Below the pieces are notes generated by a model. The model did not search any database. It was given only the letters and a program-made list of their open reading frames with translations, and had not been told where the DNA came from. From Cyclina sinensis (lineage: Eukaryota; Mollusca; Bivalvia; Venerida; Veneridae), in NCBI GenBank assembly GCA_012932295.1, contig JAAONU010000010.1, forward strand, positions 25,914,977 through 25,978,976: a DNA stretch of 64,000 nt, read 5' to 3'. Within the stretch, counting starts at the first letter, position 1; every line of letters starts with the position of its first letter. Shown here in pieces: positions 47,605 to 61,129 of this stretch. A program made the translations under genes and the position numbers.

Positions 47605-49436
47605 CCGGTGATATTGGGCAACTTTGATTATAATGAAAAAATGGTGTTACCCTTAAACACTAAATTATTTTATAATGGAATGGTACCTACTACAGTCTTT
47701 CATGACAAACCGTTTTTACCTTCATTTTACCTCATTTTATTAGGCATCTTAAGAATTCGTGAAACTTAGAAGAATCATCCTATATTCGCTTAACAAATTT
47801 TATGTTAGAACAAATATAATATTGTTCGCAGAAGGAAATATAGCTGTAAATGTTAATCCGTCTTCCTTTCGCAGGGACAAAGACATTTTTTTGTGTCAGA
47901 AACCAAGGAGGGTAACAAAATTTAAGAATGAAGTTTAAGAATGTAGAAAGAGTAAAATGGTATTGGGTTAAAAAGTAAAGCAAAGGTTTGAGCAGGACTA
48001 AGATGATGAGTGTTCAATGCATGCATGCTACTTTGAACTAGCTGTTCAAGATTTGGGAGAGCAGGGATATCAGAAGGGAGACCATTCCATTAAATGATTG
48101 TTCTTGGAAGAATGAGTATTTATTTTGGTCAGTGTTTGCTGTTAGTAACCTGTAAGACTAGCATATCTGAGAAAGGCTTTAGCTGTGATTTAATTTGATT
48201 TTTTTTAAATTTAGAAAATCAAAAACCAACAGCACATGTGATCGACTTTGAAATTAAAATGTTATAGGAAAGCCTTGGGGCATTTGAATGTTTTAAAAAT
48301 AGGAAAACACTCAAACGGTCAAGGCAGAAATACTGTATACATGTAGGTAGCACTCCTCATTATATTAAACTGTAATTACTGTCCGTTGTCAGTTTACAAA
48401 TGAAACAAATACAAGATAGAAAAATAAATCTAGGAAATGGTCTCAGGTTTATCCATGATGATTATTAAAGTACATATGAACAGTTTCTGCATATGACTGG
48501 TTTGCTTTCTTTAAAAGATAGACGTATAAGATCTATTATAGTTGAAACTTTCAAAATACTAAAAAATGAATCCTGAATACGCACATGATTTGTTTAGCCG
48601 TTAATGTAGAGACCATAATTACATATATAAAACACTTTAGACACTATTAAAGTACATTGGCAAGGAACAGAAAGTTATGGCAAAAGGCACTTTTTGGACT
48701 ATGGACGTCTCCACCACATCCACTCAGGCACGTTCATTCCTTAAATCAGGTCAAATCATGACTAAACAATTGCAATGGAGAAACGTGCTCATATATAACA
48801 GGTAAACAATTTATTTGTAGTCGTTCCATGGTGCTTGCACAGTTTTTTATTTCTGTTCTTTTTTGCTTTTGCTTTCACCCAGTTCTGTGCATGTATTTGA
48901 ATACTTCATTTGATTTTTTTCAGTTTTGCCAGCCAGTTTGTTAAGCCTTTTGCCTGTTATTTTGTCATTATTATTGCATGTTTAATCATATGTGCTTAAC
49001 TTATGTGCTTATGTGTCCTCCCATGATAGTTAATTATTCTTAGTTGCTAACTTCCTGTTTAAAATATCCATAAATGTTACTTCGTTTTCTTGCATCAACT
49101 GATAATGTATTGCGTTTTAGTGACATATTTGTTGTTTTTTTTCTTATTTTTAACTCTTGAATATTTGAATATTTCAAACATATTTTTAGATGATTGGTTC
49201 TGATATTTCGACCTTTTTGATACATTGTGGCCTGCATTTTGCATAATTTGTATTGTAATTATTTATTATTTTTATAGAGTGAAAATGATATCTCTAAATC
49301 TATTTATAAAACTCCATAGGATCCCAAACAATAATCCTTACATGTCGGAGATAATCTGCCATATAGAGCGAAAACAAAAACATTTCCTGTCTGCTTTATA
49401 TCTTCTTTTTCCGCGGCAGATTTTGAAATTTTATGA
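47605..49436. other. Upstream region of the antizyme gene
   Basis: It should contain the antizyme promoter and 5' UTR on the minus strand. No TATA box or transcription start is placed. No other gene seen. Confidence 0.4.
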
Positions 49437-50741
49437 TAACAAGAGGACCAATGGCCATAAAACGCTCACCTGGGTTCAAAGATGAAAGAAATTTTTATGA
49501 ATGTAATGATGCATATCACAGAAATGGACCAATGCAATATCATTGCCATAGCTCCAAAAACAAAAAGTAGGTCAGTAGGTCAAAAATATAGGTCATTATA
49601 TGACTTTTTTGAAATCGGAACAAAAAACTGTACACATTGTCCAAATTTCATTGCCATAGCTCCAAAAACAAAAAGTAAGTCAGTATGTCAAAAATATAGG
49701 TCATGCGATGACATTTTGAAATCGAAAAGAAAAACTGTGCACATGTTCCAAATTTCATTGCTGTAGCTAAAAAACGAAAGAGTAGGTCAGTAGGTCAAAA
49801 ATATAGGTCAAGGAATAATGTTTTTGAAATCATCTTGAAAAACTGTACAAATGGTCCAAATTATATTGCCATAGCGAAAAACACGAGAAACCATTTTTTG
49901 TGGGGGGCGGGAGTGACCCCCAGGTGAGGGGGGATGATCCCACTGTGGTCACAGTGCATAATATCAAATATCTAAGCTCCAGGCCTTGCAGTTTGTGACA
50001 AGAAAATTTTTAAAGTTGTTTGCTATATAACTCTATGTAAAACATGTGACCCATTGGGCGGGGCCCGTTTTGACCCAGTGGCCATGATTTGAAAAATCTT
50101 GATAGAGGTCTACTAAACAATGCTCAACACCAAATATCTAAGCTCCATGCCTTGTAGTTTCTTACAAGAAGATTTTTTAAAGTTTTCCCTGTATAACTCT
50201 ATGTAAATCACGTAAGCCCTGGGCGGGGCCAAATTTGACCCCGGGGTCATAATTTGAAGAATCTTTGTAGAGGTCCACTAGATGATGCCTAATACCAAAT
50301 ATCTAAGCTCCAGGTCTTGCAGTTTCTGACAAGAAGATTTTTAAAGATTTTCCTATCTCTATGTTAAATATGTGACCCCTTGGGCGGAGCCAATTTTGAC
50401 CCAGGGGCCATGATTTGAACAATCTTGGTAGAGGTCCACTAGATGATGCTGCATACCAAATATCTAAGCTCCAGGCCTTGCGGACTTTGAGAAGAAGATT
50501 TTTAAAGTTTTTCCTTTTGCCTGCCATGGCAACCAGAGTTCTCCATGAAATTGAATTCTTTGAACAACTTTGGTAGAGCTTTATGCAAGGAACATCCCTG
50601 GCAAGTTTCATTGAATTCGGCCCAGTGGTTTCAGAGGAGATAACGTTTGAATGGAAATGTTGACGACGCACGACGACGGACGCAGGACGGAGGGGTATTA
50701 CAATAGCTCTCCACGTCACTGTGTGACAGGTGAGCTAAAAA
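49437..50741 (-). mobile_element. Hairpin-ended dispersed element, inverted copy
   Basis: The left end aacaagaggaccaatggcca is the inverse of the right ends at 59160 and 60968. The right end (ctccacgtcactgtgtgaca, ggtgagctaaaa) is the inverse of the start at 59241. Inside are ~105-bp repeats (ttgccatagctccaaaaaca, to 49880) and ~160-bp repeats (aaatatctaagctccaggcc). A gacgacggacgcaggacgga run precedes the end. Confidence 0.85.
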
Positions 50742-50845
50742 GTGAAAGAATTTTAAACTTATTTATTTTCATTTATTTTCATCGATTGAGAAGTACTCGC
50801 ACCGAAAGTAAGGAATGCGAAAATTCACTGTAGACTCTCGCCCAT

Positions 50846-50930
50846 TATTAGATTCGAATCAGCTACCTCCGGATCGCGTGTCCGGCGCTCTAACCCTTCG
50901 ACCACTGTTCCTTCTCAAGGTAATTGTGCT
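50846..50930 (-). repeat. tRNA-derived SINE head (minus)
   Basis: The minus strand reads gtggtcgaagggttagagcg, then cgcgatccggaggtagctga and ttcgaatc, a good tRNA-like D arm and T arm order. No acceptor-stem pairing was found, so a functional tRNA is unlikely. Confidence 0.6.
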
Positions 50931-51189
50931 GTATTGGAAAATATGACTGAGAAACATATGAAGTAAAAGCAAATAGCCCATTTTAGAATTAACTGTGTGA
51001 AAAATGACATAAAATAAGATTTCTAAAGATCCATAGGAAAACTCATCAGTCCTTTGTTGCCAATCTTCAACTTCAACTTCAACTTATTACTGCCAAAATT
51101 CAATACTGACTATACTAGGTAGGCGCGTGTCAGGAACATTAAAATTATAAAAGATCAAGATTTAACTGAAGATCTTACTTAAACATTTT

Positions 51190-52870
51190 TTTAAAATACT
51201 TAAAATCTATAAAACTTGTTTAGTCCACTGATAAAAGCTGGGGTAGCCTTAATCTCGGTCGGTAATTCGTTCCAGAGTCGTATAGTCCTTGGGAAGAATG
51301 AGTTCATGTGATGTTGTGTTTTTGATTGTGGGATGAGGAATTTGCTCTTCCTTGTGTTTGTAAGGTGATTATGATCGACATTGACCTGATTGTTTTTTTT
51401 TTTATTTTGTGTAGCATGACCAGGCTGGCATGGTTTCGCCTTTTTTCTAAAGTTGACCATTTTAGTTCTTTGATCATGTTTGTATTGTGGTAATCATTAT
51501 GCCTTGCATTCTGTGTGTGAGATATTTTTGCCATGGATGCCAAATGGTTGAGCAGTATTCAACCTGTGGTCTAACATATGTTTTGTATGCTGCTTCTTTG
51601 AGTTGTTTGTTTGGTGTTTTGACATTTCGTCTGATGAACCTTAAGCTGTTTTTTGCTTTGTTTGTGATATTGTTTATATGAGATGACCAGTTTAGGTTGC
51701 TACTTACTGTAACTCCTAAGTATTTTGCATTTTCTGTGGTTTTCAGTTTAGTGTTATGTAGGGTGTAGGGAAAGATGACCGGTTTCTTTTTCCTGTGTAT
51801 TCTGAGTAATTCTGAGTAATTCACACTTGTCAGGCTTGAATTCCATTGACCATTCTTTTTCCCATATTTCAAGGTTGTACAAATCATTTTGTAAGGTTTG
51901 TGCAGATGCTTGTGATTTAATTGTTAAATAAACTATAGTGTCGTCGGCAAATAGACGCACCCGGCTCCTGACACTTCCTGGTAGGTCATTGTTGTATGCA
52001 AGAAAGAGACATGGACCTAAGACCGATCCCTGCGGGACATCAGAAAGCACAGGGAAACTCCCATATGTTTCAGCTTGTGTATGAGTTTGTGGTGGTCTAC
52101 TTTGTCAAAAGCTGTACTGAAGTCCATGACTATGACATCAGTTTGTTGACTTTGATCAAGGTTGTCAGCTAATTCTTGTGTGAAGCCAATGAGCTGTGTC
52201 TCACAGCTATGTTTTGACCTGAATCCATGTTGCTGGGGGCAAAGTATGTTGTTCTTGTCAAAGTAATCCATCATGTTTGAAACAATGATGTGTTCCATTA
52301 GTTTTGATGCTATACATGTGAGTGATATTGGTCTGTAATTGCTAGGTTTTGATTTTGACCCTTTTTTGTATGCTGGTGTGATGATGGCATGTTTCCAATC
52401 CTTAGGAATAATACCTGTGTCTATATAGTGATCTTTGGAATATGATTTTAACGATTGGTGCTATTTCTGTGTGTAGCTCTTTGAGTAACCTAGGTGAAAT
52501 CTCACCTGACCTTGGGCTTTGTCAACTCCTTGAACTGAGATTGATATGGGAGCCATGGGTAGGTGACCAAGCGATGACATTGAGCTTTTAGCTATTTGTT
52601 TGAGACTGAGTGGTGAAGGCTTTGAGAAAACTGATTCAATCTGTTTGTTTAGTATGTTCGCCTTTGACACTGGGTCACTGTAAGTATGACCTTCAGTGCT
52701 GAGTGGTGCAATTCCTGTGTTTTCAGTTTTTTTTGTGCTTATTAAATTTGTAGAACTTTTTCTTATGACCTGGATCTGTATTATCTGAGAAGATGATTGA
52801 CTCTAGATATGACCAATAAGCATTTCTTATTTGTTTTTGCACTGATGCCTTAAGATGTTTATGGATATTA
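51190..52870 (-). pseudogene. 5'-truncated, frameshifted non-LTR (LINE) reverse transcriptase
   Basis: On the minus strand successive frames encode parts of one ORF2-type protein. These are QKQIRNAYWSYLESII (about 52850-52800), the palm block CPQQHGFRSKHSCETQL followed by VIVMDFSTAFDKVDHHKL (52298-52020), then DVPQGSVLGP and FADD (FADD codons 51951-51940), then AKYLGVTVSSNLNWSSHI and YVRPQVEYCSTIWHP (51887-51480), and finally the C-terminal signature FFPRTIRLWNELP (51460-51200). The order and motifs are those of jockey/CR1-type elements. The reading frame changes at least four times, and the endonuclease domain expected upstream is absent, so the copy is dead. Its exact clade is not assigned. 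Confidence 0.9.
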
Positions 52871-55329
52871 ATTAATCCGCATTGACTTCATATAATTTGG
52901 AAACTGGGTAACGAAAATGTTAAAACAGGCGCACCAGTTTCAAAAGAGCAATAAAGGGTCATCATGCTAACCAAAATAATGGAATTTATATTGCACACAT
53001 TAATGTCTTGTTATGAGTAGCATTTATTGAAACTGATAGAGGTTAAGCCATTTCGAAAGGTTCACAACCCGTATACATGTTCAGTGAATTTTCAACAGCA
53101 TAGGCTTTATGTCAGGAACACAAATTTAGTAGTTTCAGACCTTAGACAGTACACATTAGATGACAATGACGATATTTGTTATTCGTAACAATACACAAGT
53201 CTGTATCGTACGGGAGATTGTTTGTTTATCCGAAATTATTTTTAGTGCACGAAGCCTAAAATTTGGGTGTATTTACAGGTGAGTTAAACAAAATAATGCT
53301 TACAATGAACAATGCCTTTTCGATAATTTCTTAAGTGTGCTTTCTTTAATATCATGTAAAGAAACTTGCCCTGCCTTGAAAGTTGAAGGACTAGATTGCA
53401 ATATGTAGGTCAACAAAAAACTGTCACAGTCAGATTAAGGATCATTTTTTATTTGTAGGTACTCATCCTATCACTTGATTTACGTGAGCCTGCAGTTGAA
53501 ATATTTCATTTTAAATTGGCATCTGCTTTATACTTAAAGTTAGTGTTGAACTTAGTTTTAATAGTTAGTTGCAATACTATTGCTAATAGTGAGATACCCT
53601 AATCTGTTATGCTTAAAGAGTTGAACTGCCTTTATAGATCTGATATTTTTTGTCATGTTCAAACTTTAAACCATAAAAGGTGAATAAGCGTAACATATAA
53701 GCCGAAAAATAGGTTCACTTTCAGAGGCGAAGTAGTGAGACTATGGATTGATAAAAGTTTGTGAAAAGTCTTAACTCATTTGGGCTTGTATGCATGAATA
53801 TCCTGGTGCAACAAGATTTTGTGGACAATGGATGTCACTAGTTATTACACCTAAACTTTTGTTGATATACTTTCCCAACAACTGCAACACCTATAATGAA
53901 TTAAACTTAAAAGTTTTCCAAGGGAGAACAGTGTACCAGACATTTGATGCCAATAAACATCAACCTGGTCTTAAGTTTGTAACTCTACCATCAGACCTAC
54001 CCAGGTTCTTGCCATGGTTCTACCCAACGTTGCCATAACAACTTACTGAAACATACATGGATTAATTTTTTACTCAGTATTTGGACTGCGCCCCTATTCA
54101 TAAGATTGACATTAAACATTTATCAGCCTTTTTATGCTCCTGAAGAGTGCATATAGTAGTCACACTGTCTGTCCGTTATTCCAGCAGTCTGTCCCATCTT
54201 CTGTGCTCAACTTCTCCTCCAACTTTCATTGGATTTTCACCAAACTTTCGCACAATGATCATTATCAATTGATACTCTGGCTTTTGTGATTCGAGTATTT
54301 TTGGCAGAGTTATTGCCCTTTAGAGTCTGATTGAAACCTTGTCGGTAGAATTTAACATTTTTTAGTGTGTATTGTTAATTGATTTTATTGAAAACACACA
54401 AAAACAATGCCCAAACTTCCATATAAGTTTGAAACTTGAACTTCATTGACCTAGGGAGTAGTGATACATGCAGTTATTTTGCTTATCATTTCCTGGACTC
54501 TGTCGGCAAATTTCAAGGGTTGTTACTGATTTTCGTGGACATATAATGTGTTAAGTTATTTTCATCGTGTATGAGTGTGGCAAATCCCACTTTGATCAGA
54601 AATCATTTTTGGCAGGAAACATGGCTGTGTGTTCAAATCTAGTTTTATAGTAGTTGTAAAAAAATTTTGAATAGTTAAGATTCCATCATCATTGAAAATT
54701 GCTTGGTCCTGTTTTATTTAGTTTTATTTTTAAGTTGGGAATTAATCGTCAAGTAAATTTACAGTAGGTACAGTATGCCAACAACTCCATTCACATAACT
54801 TACCTCACATGCTTTTTAGGTGGTTTGAGGTGTGACAACATAACAAAGTAATCAGTGAGGTTAAAACCAACTAACTCCACTCTAGTAGCTATGAAAGAAA
54901 TAAGCAATGTTGACGAACAAGAGGTGCAGTACCAGGTAACAATATAAACTGAGACATTGAAGTATACATTAGAGGTACGTAATGTCGGCTATTAATTGCT
55001 TATTTATGATACAGTCATGACAACCATCACAGAGACCATTTAGAGCATTAATTTACTGTAAAAGTTTGACCTTTCACCTTAGAGGTCTGAATGGTTTTAA
55101 TGATTTTTAGGACTTAGTAATACTAATGATTTCTAGGAATGTGGGATAGGCATTCAGTTTCCAGGACAGTCCCAAACTAGCTAGGACACATGACATATAT
55201 GGGAATAATGACAAGATTAGTCTAGACAAACCCACATAGCTTTGATTACATGATCACTACAGGGTATTTGTGTTTTCATTCTAGTAAAACTTTTCACAAA
55301 AGCCAGTTTTAAGAAGAGGATGTACATGT
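52871..55329. other. Non-coding interval with one CCGT-type fragment
   Basis: From 54135 to about 54620 a dispersed repeat begins ttttatgctcctgaagagtg and runs through gtctgtccgt and aactttcattggattttcac. An 82-codon frame at 53790-54038 is unique-looking but unrecognised. Nothing else is supported. Confidence 0.45.
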
Positions 55330-55505
55330 TACGGTCTAGTGCACACCTACCTATAATTGTATAAACACAACCTCTGACAACTGGAATCGATTCTTTGGCT
55401 CAGTGGTTAGAGTGTTGTCATGTCCCGCTCGGGGTTGTGTATTCTAAGATGATTGCATCTTTTTGTTATGGACTTTCATGTTCATAAGATGGGGACTCGT
55501 CCGGG
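55330..55505 (+). repeat. tRNA-derived SINE, copy with damaged box B
   Basis: tttggctcagtggttagagt (box A) and cgctcggggttgtg; bases between the arms are deleted relative to 55632-55835. It starts at gttacggtctagtgcacacc. Confidence 0.8.
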
Positions 55506-55631
55506 ATGACTTATCCTATACTTAGTTATAAAAAAGTAGATTGAGAATAGAATCTTTCAAGATTTCTGTCTGATCCACTAATCTAAAATATACACAACAC
55601 CATTCATCATCATAAATGATGACTTTCTCAA

Positions 55632-55835
55632 GAGGGGATGTGTTACGGTCTAGTGCATACCTTTGATAATTGTATAAATACAACCTCTGACAACTGCATC
55701 AAGAAATCGATTCTTTGGCTCAGTGGTTAGAGTGTTGGCATGTCACTTGGGAGATCGGGGTTCGATTCCCGCTCTGGGTTGTTTATTCTAAGATGGATTG
55801 CGTCTTTCTGTTACAGACTTTCGTGTTTGTATGAA
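55632..55835 (+). repeat. tRNA-derived SINE, best-preserved copy
   Basis: Box A tggctcagtggttagagtg and box B ggggttcgattcccgc at tRNA spacing. Leader gttacggtctagtgcatacc and tail ctttctgttacagactttcg. It lies about 300 bp after a sister copy in the same orientation. Confidence 0.85.
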
Positions 55836-56757
55836 CTGACACTAAAAAGGATTATATAATCACTGAAGGCAGTTTTCTAAATGCTAACTTTAAACCACTT
55901 GACTATTGTGACACAAACCTGAAAAATATACAGTTTTCTTCTCTGCCTGGCCCAAGTTGTTAGAAAAAAAATCTAGGTCACCTGACCATGTTAACACTAC
56001 AGAGACCATACTTTTGACTTGATTTTCAAGAAATTTAGAATGTTAAACTTGGTCCTAATGATCTCTTGGACAACTTGGAAACTGGGTCAGGATTGTCTAA
56101 AATGTAGGTCACCAGTCCAAATCAAGAGAAAAACAACATTTTTGAGACAAGGGACAGTTCGAGAAACAGTGTATCTAAGCTGTATACACTAAAAAATCTT
56201 CCTATAAATGTTACTTATAGAAATACTCCAGTCAGTTTTATCTCAGGAAATCTACTATCTACAGCAAAAGCTAAAACTCAGAATTTAAATATATATGTCA
56301 CTGACTTAAGCAGGAGCCATTTTTGTACCTGCTGATATTGGTGATTAGCAAAATAGTAAAGTCATATAGAGACCTTTAACACTTGTTCATTGATATATCA
56401 TTGTTGCCATGGTTACATATGACATATTTAGCTAGTTTGTGGAGGCATGAACTTATCTAGTGAAAAGTTGTAATTATCACTTTGCACTTAAAATTCAGAG
56501 CCAGACTTCTGCACTGAATCAAAGGCTGCAGAGGCACCAGCTGGTTGTACAAAAACATATGTGAAATACTAAGACCCTGAATAAAAAAATCCTAGCCATT
56601 CCAGTTTATCAATTGTATGATTGCTTATAAGACTTATGTCACATGAAGAGTTCAGTTATTATTGTTGTGAGGGACAGTGTATGATAGAGAAAGCATTCTA
56701 TTCCAGAAATACTTCTGCTTTTAGAGGGTTTTATCTTACATTAATATATCTGAGAAT
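55836..56757. other. Non-coding interval
   Basis: AT-rich. A fragment at 56655-56725 (tgtgagggacagtgtatgat) is a decayed relative of the SINE body at 30955 and 42505. Confidence 0.45.
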
Positions 56758-59160
56758 TTTTAGCTCACCTGAGCATGCTCATGTGAGCTTTTAGGATCCA
56801 TGATTGTCCGGCGTCCGTCCGTCCGTCCGTCCGTCGTCCACAATTCATTCAAACGACATCTCCTCTGAAACCACTGGGCAAAATTTAATGAAACTTGCCT
56901 AGAATGTTCCTTGCATGAAGCTCTACCAAGTTTGTTCAAATGGTTCCGGTTCATTGCATTTCTGGGTCACAGGAGCTAAAAACAGATTTTAAAAGTTGGA
57001 TCTTTAAAAATCTTCTTGTCAGAAACCACAAGGCCTGGAGCTTTGATATTTGGTATAAAGCATCATCTAGTAGACCTCTACCAAGTTTGTTCAAATTATG
57101 ATCCTGGGGTCAAAAATGGCCCCGCCCCAGGGGAAACTTGTTTTACATAGAGTTATATAGGAAAAACTTTAAAAATCTTCTTGTCAGAAACCGTAAGGGA
57201 TAGAGCTAAGATATTTGGTGTGTACCATTGTCTAGTGGACTTCTACCAAGTTTGTTCAAATCATGGCCTCTGGGTCAAAAATGGCCCCGCCCCAGGGGGA
57301 ACTTGTTTTACATAGAGTTATATAGGAAAAACTTTAAAAATCTTCTTGTCAGAAACCGTAAGGCATAGAGCTAAGATATTTGGTATGTAGCATTGTCCAG
57401 TGGACCTCTACCAAGTTTGTTAAAATTATACCTCTGGGGTCAAATTTGGCCCCACCCTGGGGTCATTGGTTTTACATAGGCTTATATAGGAAAAACTTCG
57501 AAAATCTTCTTGTCTGAAACCACAAGGCCCTTAGCCTTAGGATTTGGTATGTAGCATTGTCTAGTGGACCTCTACCAAGTTTGTTCAAATTATACCCCTG
57601 GGGTCAAATTTGGCCCCACTCAGGGGTCATTGGTTTTAAATGGGCTTATATAGAGAAAACTTTGAAAATCTTCTTGTAGAAGGAGAAGTAACATTTTCAG
57701 TCCAAATAATCTTGAAATTTGTCAGACAGGTTGTTTCTATGATTTCTAGCTCAAGTTCGAATATGGGTCATCTGGGTTCAAAAACTAGGTCAAAGAGCCC
57801 AGAAATAGAAAAACCTTGTTAACACTCTAGAGGCAACATTTTCAGTCAAGATATCCTAGAAATTTGTCAGAAAGGTTGTTTTGATGATTTTTAGCTCAAG
57901 TTCAAAATTGGGTCATCTGGGGTCAAAAACTAGGTCACAGAGCCCAAATATGGAAAAACCTTGCTAACACTCTAAAGGTAACATTTTCAGTCCAAATAAC
58001 CTGGATTCTGTCACAAAGGTTGTTTCAATGATTTTTAGGTTAAATTTGAATATGGGTCATCTGAAATCAAAAACTAGGTCACAGAGCCCAAAAATAGAAA
58101 AAAAAAACTTGTTAACATTCTAGAAGTTTTTTTCAGTCCAGATATTCTAGAAATTTGTCAGTAAGGATGTTTTAATGATTTCTAGCTCAGATTAGAATAA
58201 AGGTCATCTGGGGTAAAAAACTAGGTCACAGATCCCAAATATTGAAAAACTTTGTAAACACAGATTGAAGTAACATTTTCAGTTCAAATAACCTTGAAAT
58301 TTGTCAGAAAGTTTGTTTTAATGATTTCTAGCTCAGTTCTGACTATGGGTTATCTGGGGTCAAAAACTAGGACACAGGGCCAAAAAGTAGATAATCCTTG
58401 TTAATGCTCTAGAGGTTACATTTGTAGTCCAAATGTCCTTGAAATTTGTCAGAAAAGTTGTTTCAATGATCTCTAGCCCAGATTAGGATATGGGTCATCT
58501 GGGATCAAAAACTAGGTCAAAGAGCCCTAAAATGTTAAAACCATTTTAACACTCCAGAGGTTACATTTTCAGTCCAAATATCCTGGAAATTTGTCAGACA
58601 GGTTGTTTTGATGATTTCTAGCTCAAGTACTAATATGGGTCATCTTTTGTCAAAAACTAGGTCACAGAGCTCAAATATGGAAAAACCTTGTTAACACTCT
58701 AGAGTTAAGATTTTAATTCCAAATAACCTGAAAATTTGTCAGAAAGGTTGCTTCTATAATTTCCAGCTCAACTTTGAATATGGGTCATCTGGATTAAAAA
58801 ACTAGGTCACAGAGCCTAAATATCGAAAAACTTTGTAAACACTCTTTTCAGTCCAAATGTCCTGGAAATTTGTCAGAAAGGTTGTTTTGATGATTGTTTT
58901 GGTGGTCAGGTTTGGATATGGATCATCTGGGGTCAAAAACTAGGTCACAGAGCCCAAATATGGAAAAACCTTGTTAACACTCTAGAGGCTACACTTTCAG
59001 TCCAAATAATCTTGAAATTTGTCAGAAAGATTGTTTCAATAATTTCTAGGTCAAGTTCGAATATGTGTCATCTGGGGTCAATTAACCAGATCCATAGCAA
59101 CTTTGTTAAAAGCAGTCATATTCAGGTGAGCGATATAGGGCCATCATGGCCCTCTTGTTT
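56758..59160 (+). mobile_element. Hairpin-ended dispersed element, copy A
   Basis: It starts ttttagctcacctgagcatg and is self-complementary (gctcac..gtgagc), followed by cgtccgtccgtccgtccgtc. Internally it has ~170-bp repeats with ctctaccaagtttgttcaaa (57060-57650), then ~150-bp repeats with aaaaactaggtcacagagcc (57690-59090). It ends caggtgagcgatatagggcc then atcatggccctcttgtt, also a palindrome. No protein frame. It may be non-autonomous. Confidence 0.85.
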
Positions 59161-59240
59161 CCTTTTATGAAGTCTTTTGAAAGAAAGGATTACCTCCCTT
59201 TCAAGATGCAAATGCATTTAATTATCAGGTTGTTTCATTT

Positions 59241-60968
59241 TTAGCTCACCTGTCACGTAGTGACAGAGTGAGCTTTTCTGATCACCTTTTGTCCGTCGAC
59301 TGTCGTCCGTCCGTCCGTCCACAATTAGTTCGTTAACACTCTAGTGGTCACATTTTTGCCTCAGTTGTCATGAAACTTGGTCAGGATGTTTGTCTCATTG
59401 ATATCTCGGACGAGTTCGAACATGGGTTATCAGGGTGGGAAAAGTAGGTCACAGAGCCCAAATATAGAAAAACCTTGTTAACACTCTAGAGGCTACTTTT
59501 TCAGTCCAAATATCCTGGAAATTTGTCAGAAAGGTTCTATTGATGATTTCTAGCTCAAGTTTAAATATGGGTCATCTGGGTTCAAAAACTAGGTCACAGA
59601 GCCCAAAAATAGAAAAATCTTGTTAACATTCTAGAGGTTACATTTTCAGCCCAAATAATCTGGAAATTTGTCAGAAAGGTTGCTTTAATGATTTCTAGGT
59701 CAAGTTCAAATATGGGTCATCTGGGGTCAAAAACTAGGTTACAGAGCCCAAATATTGAAAAACCTTGTTAACACTCTAGAGGTAACATTTTTAGACCAAT
59801 TAATCTGGAAATTTGTCAGGGAGGTTGCTTCTATGATTTCTAGCTCAGGTTCAAATATGGGTCATCTGGGTTCAAGAACTAGGTCACAGAGCCTAAAAAT
59901 ATAATTATCTTGTTAACATTCTAGAGGTTACATTTTCAGCCCAAATAATCTGGAAATTTGTCAGAAAGGTTGCTTTGATGATTTCTAGGTCAAGTACAAA
60001 TATGGGTCATCTGGGTTCAAAAACTAGGTCACAGAGCCCAAAAATAGAAAAATCTTGTTAACACTCTTGAGGTTACATTTTCAGCCCAAATAATCTGGAA
60101 ATGTGTTAGAAAGGTTGCCTTGAGATTTCTAGATCAAGTTCAAATATGGGTCATCTGGGGTCATAAACTAGGTCACAGAGTCCAAATATGGAAAAAACCT
60201 TCTTAACATTCTCAAGGCTACAATTTCAGTCCAAATAACCTTGAAATTTGTCAGAAAGGTTCTATCGATGAGTTCTAGCTCAGTTTTGAAAATAGTTTTT
60301 CTGGGGTCAAAAACTAGGTCACAGAGCCCGAAAGTAGAAAAACCTTGTTAATGCTCTAGAGGTTACATTTGTAGTCCAAATGTCCTTGAAATTTGTCAGA
60401 AAGGTTGTTTCAATGATTTCTAGCTCAAGTTCGAATATGGGACATCAAGGTTAAAAAGCTAGGTTATAGAGCCCAAATATGGAAAAATCTTGTTAACATT
60501 CTAGAGGTTACATTTTCAGCCCAAATAATCTGAAAAATTGTCAGAAAGGTTGCTTTGATGATTTCTAGCTCAAGTTGAAGTATGGGTCATCTTGGTTCAA
60601 AAACTAGGTCACAGAGCCCAAATATGGAAAAACCTTGTTAACACTCTAGAGGTAACATTATAATTCCAAACAACCTGGAAATTTGTCAGAAAGCTTAATT
60701 CTATGGTTTCTAGCTCAAGTTCGAATATGGGACATCTAGGTTAAAAAGCTAGGTTATAGAGCCCAAATATGGAAAAACCTTGTTAACACTCTAGAGGTAA
60801 CATTTTCAGTACAAATAACCTTGAAATTTGTCAAAGAGATTGTTTCAATAATTTCTAGGTCAAGTTTGAATATGGGTCATCTGGGGTTAATTAACCAGGT
60901 CCATAGCAGCTTTGTTAAATGCAGTCATACTCAGGTGAGCGATACAGGGCCATCATGGCCCTCTTGTT
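59241..60968 (+). mobile_element. Hairpin-ended dispersed element, copy B
   Basis: It starts ttagctcacctgtcacgtag tgacagagtgagc, a strong hairpin, then a gtccgtccgtcc run. About ten ~150-bp units (aaaaactaggtcacagagcc, ggaaatttgtcagaaaggtt) follow to 60880. It ends caggtgagcgatacagggcc and cctcttgtta as in copy A. Confidence 0.88.
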
Positions 60969-61129
60969 ATGTTGATATGTCAACAAGGGATGGGTGTTGA
61001 AGGCATGACATAATGCTAAGAACCTCAAATGATATACAGTATTATTCTTTTAGTTATTCATCATTTTGTGAGTTTCATAGTTTAAACCTATTATGGTTTT
61101 AAATCAATTATGAAAGAAGATTTTTCCAT

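Noticed and set aside
53790..54038. 82-codon plus frame (starts MHEYPGATRF)
   Set aside because: Not repetitive, but no domain, signal or splice evidence; length is within chance for this composition.
55690..55790. Functional tRNA gene
   Set aside because: Box A and box B are good, but no acceptor-stem pairing was found and several dispersed relatives share the same leader and tail, so it is a SINE.
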